Positions 51,806 to 53,436 of a stretch of DNA of 53,436 nt are shown here, one piece after another. Under the pieces are notes generated by a model, which was not told the DNA's origin, ran no database searches, and saw nothing but the letters and a program-made list of their open reading frames with translations. The first letter of the stretch is position 1. Each line of letters opens with the position of its first letter. This DNA comes from Lachnospiraceae bacterium (GTDB lineage Bacteria; Bacillota; Clostridia; Lachnospirales; Lachnospiraceae), in NCBI GenBank assembly GCA_019421365.1, contig JAHZFJ010000029.1:1-53436 (forward strand). The letters are read 5' to 3'. A program made the position numbers and the translations under genes.

Positions 51806-52246
51806 TTAAATCACCTCAGCATTTCCACCAAGAGCTTGAATTTTTTCAACAGCGCTAGCGCTATAAGCATTTACTTTAACATCAAGCTTCTTAGTAAGTT
51901 CTCCGTTTCCTAGAATCTTAACGCCATCTCTTGGATTCTTAACGATTCCAGTTTCGATAAGTGCTTCTACTGTAACAACAGCGCCATCTTCAAATCTGTT
52001 AAGAGTATCAATATTAATACCAACGATTTCTTTAGAGTTTCTACAAGTGAAACCTCTCTTAGGTAAACGTCTGTATAAAGGCATTTGTCCACCTTCAAAA
52101 CCTGGTCTTGGAGCTCCAGAACGAGCTTTTTGTCCTTTATGACCTTTACCTGCTGTTTTACCGTTACCTGAACCGTGTCCACGTCCTCTTCTAAAGTTAT
52201 CACTGTGTTTTGCACCGTCAGCTGGTCTTAATTCTGATAAATTCAT
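51806..52246 (-). CDS. rplO: 50S ribosomal protein L15
   Basis: Large-subunit protein, 146 residues. The glycine-rich N-terminus (RRGRGHGSGNGKTAGKGHKGQKARSG) is the family signature, followed by GGQMPLYRRLPKRGF. AGGAGG precedes the ATG. Followed by secY without a gap. Confidence 0.97.
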   Translation of the reverse strand: MNLSELRPADGAKHSDNFRRGRGHGSGNGKTAGKGHKGQKARSGAPRPGFEGGQMPLYRRLPKRGFTCRNSKEIVGINIDTLNRFEDGAVVTVEALIETGIVKNPRDGVKILGNGELTKKLDVKVNAYSASAVEKIQALGGNAEVI

Positions 52247-52272
52247 GTGTACACCTCCTTACTAATTCGTGA

Positions 52273-52455
52273 TTATATTTCTTCAACCTTTACTAAATGT
52301 CTAACTTGTTGGATCATTCCTCTTACTGCAGCGTTATCTGGCATTTCAACAGTTTTGTTTACTTTTTTAAGTCCTAATGCTTCAACAGTTGCTTTGTGTT
52401 TTGGAATGGCACCAATTGTAGATTTAACTAAAGTAATATTTAATTTTTCAGCCAT
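52273..52455 (-). CDS. rpmD: 50S ribosomal protein L30
   Basis: A 60-residue large-subunit protein (KLNITLVKSTIGAIPKHKATVEALGL). The ordering rplR-rpsE-rpmD-rplO is the standard spc operon. Length is normal for the bacterial L30. Confidence 0.96.
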   Translation of the reverse strand: MAEKLNITLVKSTIGAIPKHKATVEALGLKKVNKTVEMPDNAAVRGMIQQVRHLVKVEEI

Positions 52456-52470
52456 GTCTTTTACCTCCTA

Positions 52471-52980
52471 CTAACCTAGTAGCTCTTCAACTGAAACACC
52501 GCGAAGTTTAGCTACTTCTTCAGGAGTTTTAAGTTGATTTAATCCTTCGATTGTAGCAAGTACTACGTTTTGCTTATTATTTGATCCTAATGATTTTGTA
52601 CGGATATTCTTAAGGCCGGCAAGTTCGATAACCGCACGAACTGGTCCCCCTGCGATAACACCTGTACCTTCTGGAGCTTTCTTTAATAATACAGAAGCGC
52701 TTCCAAAGTTACCAATGAAGTCATGTGGAATACTTCCATTTTCGTCCATAGGTAATGAGATTAATTTTTTAGTAGCATCTTCTTTTCCTTTACGAATTGC
52801 TTCAGGAATTTCAGCTGCTTTACCTAAACCAACACCAACGTGTCCGTTCTTGTCACCAACAACTACTAATGCAGTAAATCTGAAGTTACGTCCACCTTTT
52901 ACTACTTTAGTAACACGTTTGATTGATACTACTTTATCTTCTAATTCCATCTGACTAGCATCAATGATTGTACGTTTCAT
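52471..52980 (-). CDS. rpsE: 30S ribosomal protein S5
   Basis: Small-subunit protein of 169 residues. The S5 double-stranded RNA-binding fold opens with LEDKVVSIKRVTKVVKGGRNFRF, the GNFGSASVLLKKAPEGTGVIAGG region follows, and the end is VEELLG. It contributes to decoding accuracy. The gap to rpmD is 15 bases. Confidence 0.97.
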   Translation of the reverse strand: MKRTIIDASQMELEDKVVSIKRVTKVVKGGRNFRFTALVVVGDKNGHVGVGLGKAAEIPEAIRKGKEDATKKLISLPMDENGSIPHDFIGNFGSASVLLKKAPEGTGVIAGGPVRAVIELAGLKNIRTKSLGSNNKQNVVLATIEGLNQLKTPEEVAKLRGVSVEELLG

Positions 52981-52997
52981 CTATTCTCCTCCTTACC

Positions 52998-53366
52998 CTA
53001 GAATTCTAGACCAGCTTCTCTTGCTGCGTCTGCTAAAGCTTTTACTTTACCTTGATATATGAATCCGCCTCTATCGAAGACAACTGTAGTAATACCTTTT
53101 TCTAATGCTTTTTTCGCAATAACAGTACCTAAATATGCTGCTGCTGCAACGTCATTTGTCTTATCAAGCTCAGCCTTAACTTCTTTTTGTAAAGTTGAAG
53201 CTGATACTAAAGTATTACCAACTGTATCATCAATAATTTGAGCGTACATATGATTATTACTTCTAAACACAGCTAAACGTGGTCTCTGAGTAGTACCAGA
53301 GAAACGATTACGTAATTTTCTATGTTTTTTAACACGAACTTTACTTCTTGATTCTTTACTAACCAT
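52998..53366 (-). CDS. rplR: 50S ribosomal protein L18
   Basis: A 5S rRNA-binding protein, 122 residues (RKLRNRFSGTTQRPRLAVFRSNNHMYAQIIDD and FDRGGFIYQGKVKALADAAREAGL). It follows rplF with a 19-base gap and precedes rpsE by 17 bases. Confidence 0.97.
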   Translation of the reverse strand: MVSKESRSKVRVKKHRKLRNRFSGTTQRPRLAVFRSNNHMYAQIIDDTVGNTLVSASTLQKEVKAELDKTNDVAAAAYLGTVIAKKALEKGITTVVFDRGGFIYQGKVKALADAAREAGLEF

Positions 53367-53385
53367 TGTTTTTACACTCCTTTAA

Positions 53386-53436
53386 TTATTTTTTACCAGT
53401 CTTACCAACTTTACGTCTAATAACTTCATCAGCATA
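53386..53436 (-). CDS. rplF: 50S ribosomal protein L6, C-terminal end (partial)
   Basis: Only the last 16 codons and the stop are inside the window. They encode YADEVIRRKVGKTGKK, the standard C-terminus of L6. The gene continues beyond the right edge. The order rplF-rplR agrees with the spc operon. Confidence 0.9.
   Translation of the reverse strand, partial: YADEVIRRKVGKTGKK

Noticed and set aside
1..53436. CRISPR arrays, insertion sequences, prophage
   Set aside because: No regularly spaced direct repeats, transposase, integrase or phage structural genes were seen.

Overview
The window reads as a chromosomal segment of a low-GC, anaerobic Gram-positive bacterium, most likely a member of the Lachnospiraceae near the Lachnoclostridium phytofermentans group. 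That placement is inferred from AT-rich DNA with strong AGGAGG ribosome sites, a pyruvate:ferredoxin oxidoreductase, a PPi-type phosphofructokinase, a secreted GH16 glucanase with lipoprotein-fed CUT1 sugar uptake, a GH65 phosphorylase with beta-phosphoglucomutase, and the Firmicutes order of ribosomal genes. Almost all genes lie on the minus strand; only the phosphofructokinase (2.3 kb) and the GH65 phosphorylase (23.9 kb) are on plus. No insertion sequence, phage gene or CRISPR array was seen.

Region by region: 0-12 kb is housekeeping metabolism: asd, a small YvyF-like protein, PPi-PFK, dusB, coaX, a Dabb-domain protein, an unknown acidic protein, a LiaF-like membrane protein, birA, a small membrane protein, citrate synthase and argF. 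Two copies of a 196-197 bp palindromic element lie here, one upstream of PFK and one abutting the argF stop codon. 12-13.2 kb holds a DUF4097-like protein behind a short leader that has its own consensus promoter and terminator. 13.2-26.3 kb is an accessory carbohydrate locus: secreted GH16 glucanase, a kinase-regulator-binding protein operon, an ABC sugar importer with beta-phosphoglucomutase, and the divergent GH65 phosphorylase. 26.4-32.3 kb holds lysS, greA, two unknown proteins and a DinG-family helicase. 32.4-36.7 kb holds nifJ followed by a duplicated structured element. Then come tRNA-Gln(CTG), a chemotaxis receptor, truA and the ECF transporter core. 42.7-53.4 kb is the ribosomal region read from L6 (partial) through secY, adk, map, infA and rpmJ, then rpsM, rpsK, rpsD, rpoA and rplQ.

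How the genes work together: the sugar locus appears to take up an oligosaccharide or disaccharide (binding protein plus two permeases; no ATPase gene is present, so a shared MsmK-type ATPase is assumed), cleave it with phosphate (GH65) to beta-glucose-1-phosphate, and convert that to glucose-6-phosphate (PgmB). Its likely regulator is a YesM/YesN-type two-component system whose operon also encodes a second binding protein clearly paralogous to the transporter's own. This suggests a three-part extracellular sugar sensor.

The most interesting unexplained signals are non-coding: the dispersed palindromic element, the tandem structured element with a near-perfect 22-bp inverted repeat behind nifJ, the promoter-to-terminator leader before the DUF4097 gene, and a 580-base structured leader before rpsM. 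All names are judged by eye from sequence motifs; no database search was run.
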